Part shown: one piece after another, positions 1-11,389 of the stretch
Layout of the letters: each line of letters opens with the position of its first letter
How positions within the stretch are numbered: the stretch's first letter is position 1
Source: Manis javanica
Lineage: Eukaryota > Chordata > Mammalia > Pholidota > Manidae
Assembly: GCF_040802235.1 (NCBI RefSeq)
Contig: NC_133166.1
Location: forward strand, 4,030,001 to 4,094,000
Reading direction: 5' to 3'
DNA: 64,000 bases
Notes under the pieces: model-generated
Databases searched by the model: none
What the model saw: the letters and a program-made list of their open reading frames with translations, nothing else
Told to the model about the DNA's origin: nothing
Program-made: the position numbers and the translations under genes

Positions 1-730
1 CCAGCCCTCCAGCCAGTCAGCCATCAAATATAGAACAAGTATTCTCCAGGCTACTTGTGGAAGGGATGCAGAGAAGGATAAAACAAGACACCTGCCTCCA
101 GAAGCTCCCAGGCTGCCCAGGACAGGGACAGTCACCATACGGTGTGGTTAAGAGCTGAGACACAGGAATCTGGGAGGCACCAGAATAGATGACCTAAGCT
201 TCAAAGATGAATAGGAATCTGCCGAGTGGAAGGCAGATGGTAATAACAGCCTTTGCAAAGGCTCACAGGCGTGCGAGAGCACGATATATTCGACAATCCA
301 GAGGTAGGTTGACATGGCGATGGAAGGGGCTTGTCTTAGTAATGAGCAACCAGAAATGCCTGAAGAGGCAGGCAGAGGTCAGACCAGGAGGGGCAGTGTG
401 GTTAGCTAAGGAGATTCCACTTTTTCCATGGGCTGTCAGGAGTTGCTGGCTTAAGAACTGCCTGAAAGTGGCTAGAGTGGCAGCGTGACAGGGCACAGGG
501 GTGCACAGCTCTTGGTTTTTGTGTGGGCTGCATCCAGTTTCCTTCCTCAGAGCTTCAGCCTTCCCTGTGGGAATCTCCCATTGTGTATGGTAGTTCTTGG
601 TTGGAAGACATACCCCAGTGCACTGCAAAACTCAGTTAATTTGATGCTGCACAAGTTACCCCCTTTTAAAGATGGGGCACAGTAGAGAGTGTGGTCTCTT
701 GATCTCCATGTCTGTGTTGCTCTCTCTGTC
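1..730. other. Unassigned single-copy-looking sequence
   Basis: No repeat family, gene or motif was recognised. Overlapping short ORFs on both strands show no family resemblance. Confidence 0.5.
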
Positions 731-734
731 TTGT

Positions 735-795
735 GTTCCCAGGGCTTGGCACATAGCAAAGGCTCAATGATGTTTGTTGAATGAATGAATAAACA
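735..795 (+). mobile_element. L2/MIR 3' tail
   Basis: The 3' end shared by L2 and MIR: 'cttggcacatagcaaaggct', then 'gtttgttgaatgaatgaat'. Confidence 0.75.
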
Positions 796-799
796 ACAA

Positions 800-1295
800 A
801 CAGATGGGAGGCATGCTCTCACCAAAAACATCATGTGAATGTATTAACCTCAGTGGCCTTTGATGTCCGCATCCATAGGATGGCTCCTCCCACTAAAAGC
901 AGATCTTTAGATTTGGGGATGGGGAGGGGTGGACTCATAGACCCGACACAGGACCTCAAGATCTGTGTAAGGATTATGGTTCTCACATTTGTATGCTTGA
1001 CTCCAGGAAAGTAACAACAGCCCCATCATTTGATGCTGAATTGCCTTAATCAGAGGCTAGGATGAGGAGAAAGAAGGGAAGGTGAGCTGACCTACTCTGT
1101 TTGCACTGGTTGCCTTATTCTCAACATTGGTCCTTGCAGGGCTGTTGAGAAGAGAGAAGAGGAGACAAGATAAGCAGGAATACAGGGCGTGACACGTTAG
1201 GTGCTCACAGGTGTACCACTGCCTTCCTAACCTGACTAGGGTGGGGGCTAAGTAAGTAATAGCTTGCGTTACTCATGGTCCCCATCGCGGCCCTG
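800..1295. other. Unassigned sequence
   Basis: No gene or repeat recognised. Confidence 0.4.
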
Positions 1296-1440
1296 CAAGT
1301 AGGCAGTCTTACTCTCCTATTAGAGCTGAGGAAATAATAGATTTTTTTCAAGGCCACATAGCTGTAAATAGGAAATTCAGGAATATGAACCCAGGTCTGT
1401 CTGACTCCCAAGTTCATGCCCTCTCCTTTCCACCCGGCTG
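1296..1440 (-). mobile_element. MIR, antisense
   Basis: A decayed antisense MIR: 'gagctgaggaaataatag', 'aaggccacatagctgtaaat', then 'gaacccaggtctgtctgact'. Confidence 0.8.
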
Positions 1441-2580
1441 CTTTTGAAAAGATAAACAGCACTGGGCACATACTGGGTACAGCTGGGTTGACCCAGTGAG
1501 AGCAGGAGTTGAAGAGGACCACGTGTATCAGGGACATCAAAAGCAGCCATACCCCCTGTGGTGTTGGCAAAGTGATGCATTCCAGCATGGGGCAACCAGG
1601 TTCCGTCCTCCAAAGGACATTTTTCACTGAGGTCCATGCTTCCAGCAAGTCTTTTGTATGAGCAGCTCTCAGATCAAATGGAATATCCTGAAATAAATAA
1701 TGAGCACAAAAAAGGAAGATGAATTACTATTGATGCTCTCCTGGGAAGGGGGAAGGTTTCTTGAAGGAAAGTAGTCAGGTTCAGTTTATTGTGTTTCTTT
1801 AGCATGCAAAGACTGTTGTCAGGATTCCAGCATGGCCGAGTGGGAGATCTTCCGATGATGCTGTTCAAGTCCATGAACTTTCCATTCAGTTAACAAATGT
1901 TTATGGAACAACTATCACATGCCAGGCTTTAGGCAAGAAACTTGAAACTTACTGGGTTCAGTTCTGCATGTTTTATAGACTCCTAGAATTTCAGGGTAGG
2001 ATCCAGTAGAATCTTAATTTCCTAAGTCGATACAGCTTTCTATAGATGCTTAAAATGCAGGCTGGAAAATGTTAAACAAAAAACTTGGAAGTAGCTGCCA
2101 ATGTATTGGAATACAAATGCTTTTTATTTTCTTTTTAATTTTCTGCATTTCCCACAGTAAACATGAATTACTTTTATAATCTGAAAAAAAGTACGCCATA
2201 AGTATTATTTTAAAGGAAAATCCCAGGGCCAAGGAGGGCCATGCAAATTAATCTTCCATTTCCTTCTGAAAACCATGATAGAAAGTCACAGGCCACGAGA
2301 GCTCTCGGCTTTCATGAAAAGGTCACCCCACTGGCTGTGCCTAAGCCCAGCCTGGGGAATCTTAACTATAAACTGTATCTGGGTCTATTCCAACTCATGC
2401 CCAAACTTTCGCCCATGTTACAAAGAGATCTTCATAACACTCTGTGTGTAGCAGGCCTTCTGATGGACATGGCTGAGTAATTGGATGCAACTGGTTGACC
2501 TAACATGAATGAAGTGAGTAGTACATGCACATGTCAAAAATCTCATCAGCTGGCTTGATTTAATCTCTAGAATGCTGTTC
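1441..2580. other. Mostly unassigned sequence
   Basis: A short L2-like stretch is seen near 1885-1930 (the 'aacaaatgtttatgga' type). The rest was not recognised. Confidence 0.4.
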
Positions 2581-2707
2581 AAAGATGCCCTGGCAGGGGC
2601 GGAGCCAAGATGATGGCTTGAGTAGAGCAGTGGAAATCTCCTCCCAAAACCATATATATTTTTGAAAATACAACAAATATAACTCTTCCTAAAAGATGCC
2701 CTGGCAG
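2581..2707 (+). mobile_element. L1 5'UTR-only fragment flanked by a 16-bp TSD
   Basis: The 95-bp insert 2597-2691 begins 'gggcggagccaagatgatgg' and continues 'gagtagagcagtggaaatct', matching the very first bases of an L1 promoter of the type I recall from pangolins. It is flanked by a perfect 16-bp direct repeat (aaagatgccctggcag) at 2581-2596 and 2692-2707. There is no L1 3' end and no poly(A) tail, so it has the 5' end but lacks everything else, the reverse of ordinary 5' truncation. Confidence 0.85.
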
Positions 2708-2974
2708 TTTCCTGCACTGCAGATGTGGCAGATTGACTTGTTGCTATTTGGCTCTCTGCCTAGGGCAATATGGTACTCTTGGGAGTTGTAACTAATGACC
2801 AAAAATCTCTAAAAAAATACCAGGAGGTACCAAAGATTGTACCACACTTACTGGATGCTGGTTCACTAGGAATTCGTTTTCAATGCAAGCACTCGAAAGT
2901 TTCAGAAGGGAATCCTAGACTAGAGTGGATATAGCACAATGCCATCATAAAAACATTGAATTCATTGATAAATC

Positions 2975-3110
2975 CAGATTTTAGCCCTGACTCTAGCACT
3001 AACTGGGTCACTTTGGGGAAGCCACTCACTACCCTCTGGGCTTAATTTCCTCAACTTTAAGTGAAGGAATTAAGACTAGATGTTGTCAAAGGCCTGCCCA
3101 ATCTTCCAAG
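2975..3110 (+). mobile_element. MIR
   Basis: MIR sense core: 'gccctgactctagcactaac', then 'tgggtcactttggggaagcc' and 'ctctgggcttaatttcctca'. Confidence 0.8.
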
Positions 3111-4190
3111 ACTGGCAGCCTATAATAATATGCTTTACATACAGAGGCCATCTATCCACCCACATCAATGGACTGAGAAAGCTATGTTATTTATACACCA
3201 GCAAACTGAGGCATGAGCCTCAGCCATGAGACATGGCTGATTGAGACTAGAGGTGGTCTGTCATTGGAGTTCTCTGTGCAAAACTAAAAACATGTCTGGA
3301 ATAGAAACACAAACCTTGGCCAAGGTCACACCAGTATCATCATTTAACCAAAGAAACTGAATATTCATCTTGTATCTTTACTGATTATGAAATAGCATTA
3401 ACAATAATACAAGTCCTTAAAAAGCAACATTTATTTACTATTGTAATACGGCAGTATCCATGAGAAGTTGCAGATTCTAATAACTTTGACAAAAATAGAG
3501 CTTTACTGATTAACTGGAGAGTGTTTCATTCCCCAGCCCTCTTGGCCCAGTGGCCTAAGCATCCACTGGCCCCCAGGAAGCAGATTTGCAAGGTGATCTC
3601 TTCTGGATGTATGAGAGTAGGTTCTCACCGCCAGACATTTTATTTCATTAGTCTGAAGCATAGAGGTTCATGTTGAGGGTTGTATTAACTTGAACCTGCA
3701 GACTCTGCTGGTTTCTCTGATGCTTAAATTTCACACCTCAGCTTGGGAAAGCCAAGCACAAAATGTGAAATGAAATTGCATCAAACAGGAAAATTTCGAG
3801 GAACACTTCAATCAGTCACATGTGTTAGTGAAACTCCAACACCATCATTTCAGCCACAGGAAGCCCCAGAATTGCTCATAAAACTCTGGAGCCTAGAAAA
3901 TACTTTCCAGGCCTCTGGCCATATAAAACAACTTATTAGGGGTTTTCTGTAAAGTGTTTAGCCTCTCTTCAATTCAAAACTCTGTATCAAAGACTCAGTC
4001 TATGGAGAAGATACTAAAGAGAGAAAAATTTAATGCAACCATGGGAATAGGAAGTGAGGAAATGCTTTCCTTTAAAGCAGCACCTGGCAACTCAATAACA
4101 TGTACGATGAGGTGGAGTGGCTTCCCTGGGAAAGCCTGCTGCAAACTTAGAGTTGTGGTTCTAACTTTCAGGAGCACTTTTTTCAAGAGC
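3111..4190. other. Unassigned sequence
   Basis: Nothing recognised. Two short plus-strand ORFs (3743-3952, 3954-4214) show no family resemblance, and the second runs into an L1. Confidence 0.4.
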
Positions 4191-4191
4191 T

Positions 4192-4840
4192 GTCTGCACC
4201 CCCATGTTCATTGAAGCATTATGCACAATAGCCAAGGTATGGAAATAACTCAAGTGTCTTGCCAGTGGGTGAATGGATAAAGATGTAGCATACTATATAT
4301 AATATAATTTAATATAATGTAAGACAATATATAAAGAGATATCATTCAGTCATGAGCCATTTACAACAACATGGATGGGTCTGGAGGGCATTATGCTAAG
4401 TGAAGCCAGAGAGAGAAAGACAAATACAGCCTGAAATCACTTATATGTGGAATGTGAAAAGAAAAATAAAGTAGAACTCATAGAAACAGAGGGTAGAAGA
4501 GTGGTTGTCAGGACAGGAAGGTGGGGGAAATAGAGATTGGCAAAAAGGTACGAACTTATAGCTCTAAGATGTCTGAGGTTCTAATGTATGACACAGTAAC
4601 TATAATGGATAACACTGTACTGTATAAGTGAAATTTGTTAAAGGAGTGAAACAAATGTTCTCACCAAAAAAGAAAAAAATAAATAAATATGTGAGGTGAT
4701 GGATATGTTAACTAGGTAGGAGGAATCATTTCACAATGTACACGTATTTCAAATCATGACACACACTTCAAATATCTTACAATATTATTTGTCAATTATA
4801 CATCAATAAAGCTAAAAAAAAAAGAAGAAAACAAAAAGAA
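4192..4840 (+). mobile_element. L1 3' end (ORF2 tail and 3'UTR)
   Basis: Begins with the ORF2-tail motif 'cccccatgttcattgaagca' and 'cacaatagccaaggtatgga', followed by 'caacatggatgggtctggag'. It ends with 'catcaataaagctaaaaaaa' and a poly(A) tail. It is a 5'-truncated, moderately diverged L1 with broken frames. Confidence 0.9.
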
Positions 4841-5375
4841 CAACTGAGCCACCCTGTGTGGTTGAACACTGGAAATTATGGGATACTGGGATGCTATGGA
4901 CACAAAATTGATATTTAATAAATATTGGTTGACTGAATGGATGAATAAATGATAAGTGGGTAAGGATCCTTATTAGATACCATTAAGACATTTAGATACT
5001 TTCTCCTGGGGATCATTGGAATATTTTGATCAAGGAATGACATGATCAGACTTGTGCTGATATTACATAATACATATTATTATAAAAATATGATTACGGA
5101 TAGTAGATACCATGAAGCTCATAAAGGAGGCCTGTCTATCCTGAGAGAGGGGTGTGAGGCCAAATGGACCTTTGGACTTAAGTCTCCCAGTAAACCAGAA
5201 CTCTCCTGAAACTGACACATCCTCTCCTCTTTTTGGAGATGCCTCAGGAGTGAGCCATCCATCAGGTGACTGAGCCAGGAACTGTTCCCACCTTGACTGA
5301 TTGATTACATCTAATGTACAATCAATCACCAAGCTTTGTCCACTCTAACTCTCAAATGTCTCAAGAATGCATCTG
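4841..5375. other. L2-like scraps and unassigned sequence
   Basis: The stretch 4905-4950 has the L2 tail ('taaatattggttgactgaat'). The rest, to 5375, is weakly L2-like or unrecognised. Confidence 0.4.
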
Positions 5376-5379
5376 CTCG

Positions 5380-5882
5380 TGTCTGTTTTCACTGCCTCAG
5401 CCTTAATTCAGCCACTGTCATCCCTCAGTGAGTTACCGCAACAGCTTCCACGGGCCCCTGATATCCTTTCCTCCAAACCATTCTCCACACTTTGTTGTAG
5501 TAACATTTTTAAAGCACAAGTTCAATCATGTCAGTCCTTGACCAAAATACTTCAGTGATTCCCAGGAGAAAGTCTGGACCCCTCTACATGGCAGGTGAGG
5601 CCCACCTACAGCTAAGTATTTGCAGTCCCTGAATAAGCTCCGCTCTTGGGTCTTTGCATATTCAGCCATTCCTAGAGCTCTTCCTGCCTCGCCTTGCTAA
5701 CCACATCTCATCTTAGGCTCAGTCATGTGTCCCTCAGACTTCCCTGTGTTTACCCCATTTCAGTACACATCACACCGTGCTGTAATCATCTGTCCATATG
5801 TCAGTAGGATTTAGTTGTATCACTAGCATTTGTGCAGTGGCAGTCACAAGCTAAGCACTCAATATGTATTTGTTGAATGAAC
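5380..5882 (+). mobile_element. L2 (LINE2) 3' portion
   Basis: The ordered L2 landmarks are present: 'gagttaccgcaacagcttcc', 'ccattctccacactttgttg', 'aagttcaatcatgtcagtcc', and a terminal 'cactcaatatgtatttgttg' followed by aatga. Confidence 0.85.
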
Positions 5883-6530
5883 ACAAGAGTGAGTGGTGGC
5901 GTGTGGCACAAGCACATCTCAGCTTAGTGTGTCCCTTTGGAAAGTGTTCCTCACCCACCTCGTCTGCTGCTTTGGCAGTTTCTCCACCCAGGAACTGCAC
6001 CGTGTCTGCCTCTGCTTCCTGGCCCTGTTCTGACCTTCTCATCCAGTCTAACGGGCTGAGAGCCTCCCAGTTATTCTCACACTTCAGTTTGTATGTTGGC
6101 TCCTCTGCCAGCATGCCTCTGGCACCCCTGTCCCTCCTACACCTGCCTCCCTCTGCAAGCATGGGGGGAGACTTCTGACTGTCCACAGGAGACACCTGTC
6201 CACCTGATGCAGGCAAGTCACACCTAGACCTCTAGTCAACACATCTGCACTCATTCCTGGCAGTGGGGCCTGATCTAGGTATACAGATTCGGAAGAACCC
6301 TGGCCACTCTTTGACTCTGCCTTAGCTGCTGTGATATAGCTCTGTCTGTAGAGAAGAACTAATGAACCTTAAAGGCCATGTTTGGGAAATCGGATGGCAT
6401 ATTCCATCATTCAGGTATTTAAGCAACCAAGGGTTCTAAGGAATATGAACACGTGCTCAACAAACAGGTCTACCCACTTCTAACTCATACTATAATCAAG
6501 ATATACATAAATGTCTGTATATATATTGAT
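5883..6530. other. Unassigned sequence
   Basis: No repeat or gene recognised. The region is open in both directions (5851-6216 on minus, 5864-6178 on plus) but with no recognisable protein. Confidence 0.4.
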
Positions 6531-6534
6531 GTAT

Positions 6535-6670
6535 GAAATGAATTTATTCATTCATTTGATAACTATCTACATGCTGTCTCCTAAGTACTGGTCATTGTGC
6601 TAAATGCTGGGGATGAAAAAGAATACATACTGCCCTTCATTCAAGGAGTTTCAAGCTTGTAGGGAAGACA
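6535..6670 (-). mobile_element. L2 3' end, antisense
   Basis: Antisense L2 end: 'atttattcattcatttgata', then 'gtgctaaatgctggggatga' and 'tcaaggagtttcaagcttgt'. Confidence 0.75.
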
Positions 6671-7270
6671 AATGTCTGGACATAATCATTGCAGAGCAAT
6701 ATACTAAGTGCAAGCAGAAGCATGTACAAGGTAAACCAAGGATCTGCAAAGAATAGAATCTGGAAGTTGGAATGGATCTTAGAGCCACCAGTGATGCATT
6801 AGTTTGCTTATGCGTAACTCCAGTATATGCCTTAAATACTACCAGCAAGAAGGAGCTCATTCTCTCCCCAGGCAGTGCCTTATATTTGTGAACACATCTG
6901 CCAAACAACTTGTTTTTAAATTCTCAACAAAATACTGATATTCGCCAACAATCCTCAGTGCTGCTGAGGTACTCTAGGACCCCCCTTCTCCTTGTTCTGT
7001 TCTTCAAAGGCCGCTTGAAGGCAAGTACTCTTCTAGGAATATCAAGATCGTGCGCCAGTTCTGAGGCTCTCCAAGCCTTGCAACTGTGTACCTCTTTCAG
7101 TGGGTCAGGAATCATCCGTCTTAGTTATGGGCAGAGGTAGTAAATCTATCTTGTCACACCCAGAAAACAAAACAAACTAAACTGAAGCAGAAAAGGGAAG
7201 AGCTCACACAGAGGGATTTTCCTTCTCAACCAGGAATTCTAGCCAAGATCTCAATTATCCAGGATCTGGG
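6671..7270. other. Unassigned sequence
   Basis: Nothing recognised. Confidence 0.4.
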
Positions 7271-7635
7271 TGTCTCAGTGAGTTTGGGATGCTATGACAA
7301 AGTACTGCAGATTGGGTGGCTTATAAACAGAGCTTTATTTCTTACAATTCTTAAGGCAGGAAGGCTGAGATGAGGGCACCAGCATGGTGGGGTTCTGGCA
7401 AGGACTCTCCTTAGGTTGCTGACTGCTGACTTCCTGCTACATGTTCACATGGCAGAGGAGAGTAGGGAGCTGCCTAGGGTCCCTTTTATAAAGACACTAA
7501 TCTCGTTCATGAGGGCTCACCCTCACGACCTAATTACCTGCCGAAGTCCCCACCTTCTGATACCATCACATTGGGGATTAGGACTTCAACATATGCATTT
7601 TGAGGGGACACAAACATTCAGTTCCATTGAACAAG
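7271..7635 (-). mobile_element. MaLR LTR (MLT1A/MST-type), antisense
   Basis: On the plus strand it reads 'gggtggcttataaacagagc', 'gacactaatctcgttcatga', 'gggctcaccctcacgaccta', 'cacattggggattaggactt' and 'gacacaaacattcagttcca'. This is the antisense of a mammalian MaLR solo LTR. No internal region is seen. Confidence 0.85.
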
Positions 7636-8765
7636 GTGTAGCCTGGTATCAGCTAACAGAAAAATCCAATCATTGGTGACCTCATAGACCAAAGTAGATT
7701 AAAAGGGCAGTTTTCTCTCGGGCTGCCCCAGGAGTTTGGCTCTGATGAGTTTCAATTACCAAACATGGAAGGTTCTTTTCCTTCCGTCTCTAAATAAAAC
7801 CAAGCACAGAGTACACATCTGGTCTCTTAATATTCAAGTGATAAAATTCAGCTGTGCTTCCAACACAAGACCCTTAAGCTTCATTGGAAGAGAAGAGTGG
7901 AATGCTCTAAGTATCCACTTAGAAGTCTAATTCCTCTTCATATGAATAAAAAGTAAGAAATGCTGGAGGCATAGTCTTCCTCTGTCTGAAATGGCCAATG
8001 TTTAGAAAGTTGACATGATTCTTCTGGGCTTGTTTGTTTCCAAGTAATCTTACTCACTTCGTGAAATTGGAAAATTCGACTAACTTAAAAACCATTATTT
8101 CAGGTTGTCTTATCCAACTGGGCAGGGTATTTGTGAAGCCACACTGGACTTTCTTGATGTTAATATTTTAAGTGCTCCAGTAAATAATTTATGTTACTAC
8201 TCTCTAAGGAGCTGTGGCAACTAGCATATTTTTAGGAAACCTAATGAAGTTATAAAATTATGAGGTCCTTTGCAGAACTTTGTTACTCAGGGTTTTCATC
8301 TCTAAAATCAGTGCATTGAGACCAAACTCAAGAAGTCCCCTCCACCATGAACCTCCCCAGGCAGTTATTCTCTTCTTCCTTTGTGCTTCTGAGAACTTTT
8401 TACATTTCATTAAGCTGACATTTGTCCATTAGATGATAATACTCTTTTTACAAGATGGTGATTGTCCCCATTAGAAGGTAGGCTCCTTAGAACAAAGTCA
8501 TGTCCTATCCACCCATCCATTCCCACTGTTTACACAATGCCTGGTCAAACTTGGGGTCAGGCAATGCTTGGTGGATAAATGAGACTGACATACCTGCAGC
8601 TAAGAAACTCAAATGAGTCTATACTGGCAAACTGGTCACATAACTCAGGGTTAAATCAGAAATTGTAACAAAAGACCTGTCACCATGCTCTGCCACCCAT
8701 GCAGTGCAATGCCCAAATACACACTGATGTAGGAAAGAGGAAGGAAAATAAATATTTCAAGAAAA
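7636..8765. other. Unassigned sequence
   Basis: No gene or repeat was recognised, apart from an L2-like fragment around 8490-8590 ('cctggtcaaacttggggtca'). Confidence 0.4.
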
Positions 8766-8769
8766 CTGG

Positions 8770-8960
8770 GTTCTCACCTGGCTTGGGATCATTTCTTAAC
8801 TAGTGACTCTGGACATATCAGTTCATCTCCCTGGACCTCTGTTTTTCTACTTTGTGAAATCGGGCTCATAAAGTCCATTATTCCTTCTTTAACAGAGTTA
8901 TGTGAAAATCGTACATCAACTGGAGAATCATCAGAACAGTACATAAATGCAGTACATAAG
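8770..8960 (+). mobile_element. MIR
   Basis: MIR sense: 'tgactctggacatatcagtt', 'tctccctggacctctgtttt', then 'ttgtgaaatcgggctcataa'. Confidence 0.75.
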
Positions 8961-9069
8961 TAGCACTGTTATCATTCAACAAATTTACATATAAATATCA
9001 TGTGCTACACAACACTGAATTCCAACTCCTGACTGGGGAGGTGAAATAGCACATGGAAGGCAGTATGAA

Positions 9070-9245
9070 TATAATGCGTAAGAGCAAGAACTCTGGGACA
9101 GATCTAGGTTTAAATTTCAGGTTCATCATTTCCCAGCAATGATCTGTGTGCAAGGTATAGAGCATCGTTGAGCCTGATTTTTCCATCTGTAATCCGGGAT
9201 CATCCCACATGCTTTGTGAGGGTTTTGAAAGGATTATATGAGAAG
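9070..9245 (+). mobile_element. MIR
   Basis: MIR sense: 'gtaagagcaagaactctggg', 'ctaggtttaaatttcaggtt', then 'ttgagcctgatttttccatc'. Confidence 0.75.
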
Positions 9246-9935
9246 TATAGATTAGTATGACAGATTTTTCCTTAGCATGTTGGCTTAAATTTCAGCAGTT
9301 TCATGGCCCGTTGAGGACTATCTTCCAGTTGAATACTCACTGAGGACTGACTTAGTGCTCAGCCTGGACAGGTTAATCGTGGTGCATGTTCTATCCACTG
9401 CTCCCTTCTAAGGGAGACTGCCTTACCCACATCTTCTCTCCACACTACCAAAGCAGCTTTATGCATTCACTTCTCCCATTCTTTCTCTGGCTCAGGTGAC
9501 CAGAGGTGGACACATGACTCCATGAACTACTCAGTCCACCTCTGTAATCACCCAGTATGGAAAACCTCACCCAAACTGGGATAAACCATTGTGGAGAAGC
9601 TGGACCAATCAGATCCTCAGTCAGGAATATGGAGGCACAATCAGTCAGCTGATGAGGAAAAACATCAGAAGACACATACAAGAATCAGAGAGAGCTGCAG
9701 CAATACTAGGTTTCCAGTCAGTCCTTGGGCTTCTTCAGTTTCCTCTTTGATCTGTTTCCCAGACCAGGCTCCCAAAAGCCATTTCATTTTAACAAAGCAA
9801 TTCTCCAGATGAAAGAATTTTGAAAGCCTCTGATGGGAAGGTCTGCCAGTAACCCTGGCTACTGGAGCTTTGCTGGAATCTTCTGGTACTGAGGCAGGTG
9901 ATTGTGGGATGCAGGCAGATGGAGTTCAGGGTTCT
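9246..9935. other. Unassigned sequence
   Basis: Nothing recognised with confidence. It may include part of the 5' flank of the LTR candidate. Confidence 0.35.
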
Positions 9936-10366
9936 TGTATGTTTCACGGCCCTCCTAAGTTTCACAGCCCTTTTATGTCTCAAAAAAAGCTCCAATCAAA
10001 CTCAGCCATTCAGCAGTATACTTGGTCAGAAAGACCTCAGTTCTGATTGGTTGTCCCTATGCAAATGAAGTATTGTACTTTCAGCCAATCAGGAGTGAGT
10101 TGTGATGTCATCAGTTCAGTTCTCTGTTAGATCCCTGGGGCAGAACTTCCTCCTTTCAGAAAGCTATAGTAACCCTAGACACCGCCCCCTTAACATCATC
10201 CTTCCTTGGAGCCCCTTCTGAGTAGCAGGAGCCCTTTCCTTTTCACTCTTCATTAAAAGAGCTTTGCTGGTAGCTCCCTACTCTTGTCTGCTGGCTTCAT
10301 TCTTGTGGCTTCTGAGACACTATCCTGGGAGAAACAGCATGGTAGCCAGTGAGAGTACCAACCACA
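9936..10366 (+). mobile_element. Candidate ERV1 LTR with primer-binding-like flank
   Basis: The stretch has LTR-type architecture. Two CCAAT elements in opposite orientation (ctgattggttgtc near 10042; agccaatcagg near 10082) stand in U3. A CATTAAA poly(A)-type hexamer lies near 10252, followed by a GCTTTGCTGG/TCTGCTGGCTTC region like gammaretroviral R-U5. The proposed end CA is followed by TTTTGGGCTCCTGA, which resembles the start of a proline-type primer-binding site. I could not find a clear target-site duplication, so the borders are approximate. Confidence 0.45.
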
Positions 10367-10717
10367 TTTTGGGCTCCTGAAGCACACCTGTTTTACTGTT
10401 TCTGGTTTTCCACGAGATTCCTTTATCTCTTATGGTCATGATTAGTTTGCAAGGATTCCTTATGTGTTGAGGAAACCTGAATGAGTCTATAGCTTTCACC
10501 AAGAATGCCTACCACAGAGATGGATGCTTTCACACACATTCAAGCAAAGCTCTTTTCCACCAGTCCCCTCTGGACTTTTTTGCATACAGTCTCATGCCAA
10601 TACTTAGCCTTACAGAAAAGTGATGGATTACTTTGGGCTGCATTCCTAAGAAATTATGTTCTGAAAAGACCTCATCACAGTGGCCTTTTGGGGATCCTTT
10701 TAAGCCTCACATCGTCC

Positions 10718-10905
10718 ACAGAAGTGGTTCTCAACTTGACTGCACATTGGAACCACCTGAGGTACTTTTAAAATACGCCGATGCCCAGGCCCTCTCACAG
10801 ACCTACGAAATCAGAATCTCTGGGGGCAGTTCCTTGATCATCTGTATTTCTTTAATGATCCCCAAGCAATCCTATTTGTGCAGCCACAATTTTATGCAGA
10901 CACTG
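10718..10905 (+). mobile_element. MER5-type hAT (Charlie) fragment
   Basis: Begins 'gtggttctcaacttgactgc' and continues 'acattggaaccacctgaggt', then 'tacgaaatcagaatctctgg'. This is the usual MER5A/B start and body. Confidence 0.8.
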
Positions 10906-11124
10906 ATATACAGAATATGCCCTCATTCAGGTTTCAGTTTGGGACACAGAAAATCATTACTTTTTAATTATAAAAGAAATGAATATTTACTTTTTAAAGG
11001 GTGCATAAAAAGTAGGGAATGATCCAAAGTGGAAAGAAAGTTTCGCTCATCAAAGCCCAACAGTCCCATCCCCTAGAGCTAATTATCCCAGTTTCTTGTG
11101 TGCCCTTCCAAAAATTTGCTATGC

Positions 11125-11272
11125 AAAAAATTACATGTATGTGTGTACATACATGTATTTAGGTACATACATTTATATATACAAAGTTATGTGTATATAT
11201 ATAATTGTGTGTACATGTGCATATATATACACACATACATACATGCACATACACACACACACACACACATTT
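11125..11272 (+). repeat. (TG/TA/CA)n microsatellite
   Basis: Alternating purine-pyrimidine sequence of mixed TGTA, TATA and CA units ending in about nine CA repeats. ORFs here are low-complexity artefacts. Confidence 0.95.
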
Positions 11273-11389
11273 GTCTTTCCTGTGGCTGACTTTTTCTCCT
11301 TCTTATATATTTTAATTTTTTACCTAGAAACTTTTGATCAAGAAAAATAATGGCAGGGTTTGAGAGGGTACTTACTTTCCCAGATAACA

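Noticed and set aside
5280..5330. Palindromic TGATTGATT...AATCAATCA
   Set aside because: A short imperfect palindrome in AT-rich DNA with no further support.
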